From: Alkaliphilus sp.
GTDB taxonomy: Bacteria > Bacillota > Clostridia > Peptostreptococcales > Natronincolaceae
Assembly: GCA_023230535.1 (NCBI GenBank)
Contig: JALNXC010000095.1
Coordinates: 1 to 5,872 of the forward strand
Reading direction: 5' to 3'
DNA length: 5,872 bases
Part shown: in pieces, positions 5,314-5,872 of the stretch
How the letters are laid out: the number at the start of each line of letters is the position of its first letter
How positions within the stretch are numbered: the stretch's first letter is position 1
Position numbers and translations under genes: made by a program
Notes under the pieces: generated by a model
What the model saw: the letters and a program-made list of their open reading frames with translations, nothing else
What the model was told of the DNA's origin: nothing
Databases searched by the model: none

Positions 5314-5872
5314 ATGCAATCTATTGCACTGAAAAATTATAATAGTTGGCTGAACGGGCCTTATTTCGACGAAGCTACAAAACAGGAATTGTGGGAAATA
5401 AAGGGCAATAAAGAAGAGATAGAGGAAAGATTTTATAAAGAATTAGAATTTGGCACTGCGGGGCTCAGAGGGATTATAGGAGCGGGAACCAACAGAATAA
5501 ATAAATATATAATCAGAAAAACAGCGCAAGGTTTGGCAAACTATATAAAGGCTAAGGGCCGGGAAACAAAAGAGCGCGGTGTAGTCATTGCATATGATTG
5601 CAGAAGGATGTCCGGGGAATTTGCAGAGGAATCCGCTTGTGTCTTTACAGGAAACGGGATAAAAACATATCTTTTCAACGACCTGAGATCGACACCGGAG
5701 CTGTCTTTTGCCATAAGGTATTTAAATTGTATTTCCGGTGTGGTGGTTACGGCAAGCCACAATCCTCCGGAATATAACGGGTATAAAGTATACTGGGAGG
5801 ACGGTGCGCAGATAGCAACGGACAGGGCCGGGGCGATTACGGACTCAATAGCATCTATTGATGATTTTGGAA
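5314..5872 (+). CDS. pgcA: Phospho-sugar mutase (alpha-phosphoglucomutase type), N-terminal part
   Basis: The first 186 codons of an alpha-D-phosphohexomutase; the rest lies beyond the right edge (full-length relatives run to about 570-580 residues). It interconverts glucose-6-phosphate and glucose-1-phosphate through a phosphoserine intermediate, supplying glucose-1-phosphate to GalU. Visible signatures are LEFGTAGLRG (44-53), the subgroup's N-terminal block, VIAYDCRRMS (91-100), STPELSFAIR (126-135) and the active-site loop TASHNPPEYNGYKVYW (146-161), with Ser148 as the phosphorylated residue. The subgroup closest to this pattern is Bacillus PgcA/YhxB. Phosphomannomutase or phosphopentomutase activity cannot be excluded, because the sugar-binding loop is downstream. 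The start is well fixed: AGGAGG at 5301-5306 is 7 bases before the ATG. It lies 228 bp after galU with its own promoter candidate. Confidence 0.93.
   Translation, partial: MQSIALKNYNSWLNGPYFDEATKQELWEIKGNKEEIEERFYKELEFGTAGLRGIIGAGTNRINKYIIRKTAQGLANYIKAKGRETKERGVVIAYDCRRMSGEFAEESACVFTGNGIKTYLFNDLRSTPELSFAIRYLNCISGVVVTASHNPPEYNGYKVYWEDGAQIATDRAGAITDSIASIDDFG

Noticed and set aside
5541..5762. Minus-strand 73-codon frame inside the phospho-sugar mutase
   Set aside because: It is antisense to conserved mutase motifs, with no ribosome site or family resemblance.

Overview
This is a 5.9 kb chromosomal window from what looks like a low-to-moderate GC member of the Firmicutes, most likely an anaerobic clostridial-type organism. 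The grounds are A/T-rich codon use, strong AGGAGG-type Shine-Dalgarno sites, GTG and TTG starts alongside ATG, and Firmicutes-style versions of GalU, the phospho-sugar mutase and the AI-2E/YtvI-like membrane protein. The species cannot be named from this sequence alone.

Layout. (1) Positions 1-1117, plus strand: the C-terminal end of a SNF2-family helicase, cut by the window edge, followed with a 1-base overlap by a small SWIM zinc-finger protein. They form a translationally coupled pair that ends at a clear intrinsic terminator (about 1171-1212), preceded by five in-phase 10-bp repeats. (2) Positions 1230-2303, minus strand: an AI-2E family (YtvI-like) multi-pass membrane protein, convergent with the SWIM gene. 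A good Shine-Dalgarno supports a TTG start at 2303 rather than the longer ATG frame from 2369. (3) Positions 2304-2971: a 668-bp divergent intergenic region with no conventional gene. It contains two unrelated duplicated elements, a tandem 67-bp repeat and a second repeat with an 88-91 bp period. It also contains inverted repeats and, next to galE, two overlapping promoter candidates covered by an 18-bp dyad. (4) Positions 2972-5872, plus strand: galE (UDP-glucose 4-epimerase), galU (UTP-glucose-1-phosphate uridylyltransferase) and the first third of a phosphoglucomutase-type phospho-sugar mutase, which runs off the right edge.

How the genes work together. The right half is a nucleotide-sugar module. 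The mutase interconverts glucose-6-P and glucose-1-P, GalU makes UDP-glucose from glucose-1-P and UTP, and GalE interconverts UDP-glucose and UDP-galactose. GalE has a Cys where E. coli GalE has Tyr299, so it may also act on UDP-GlcNAc/UDP-GalNAc. Each of the three genes has its own plausible promoter and the gaps are 188-228 bp, so this is a functional cluster rather than a tight operon. The left half (helicase plus SWIM protein, then the membrane protein) has no evident link to sugar metabolism.

I see no tRNA, rRNA, CRISPR array, transposase or recognisable riboswitch class. The genes are ordinary. The unusual material is in the intergenic DNA, chiefly the paired repeats between 2396 and 2778.
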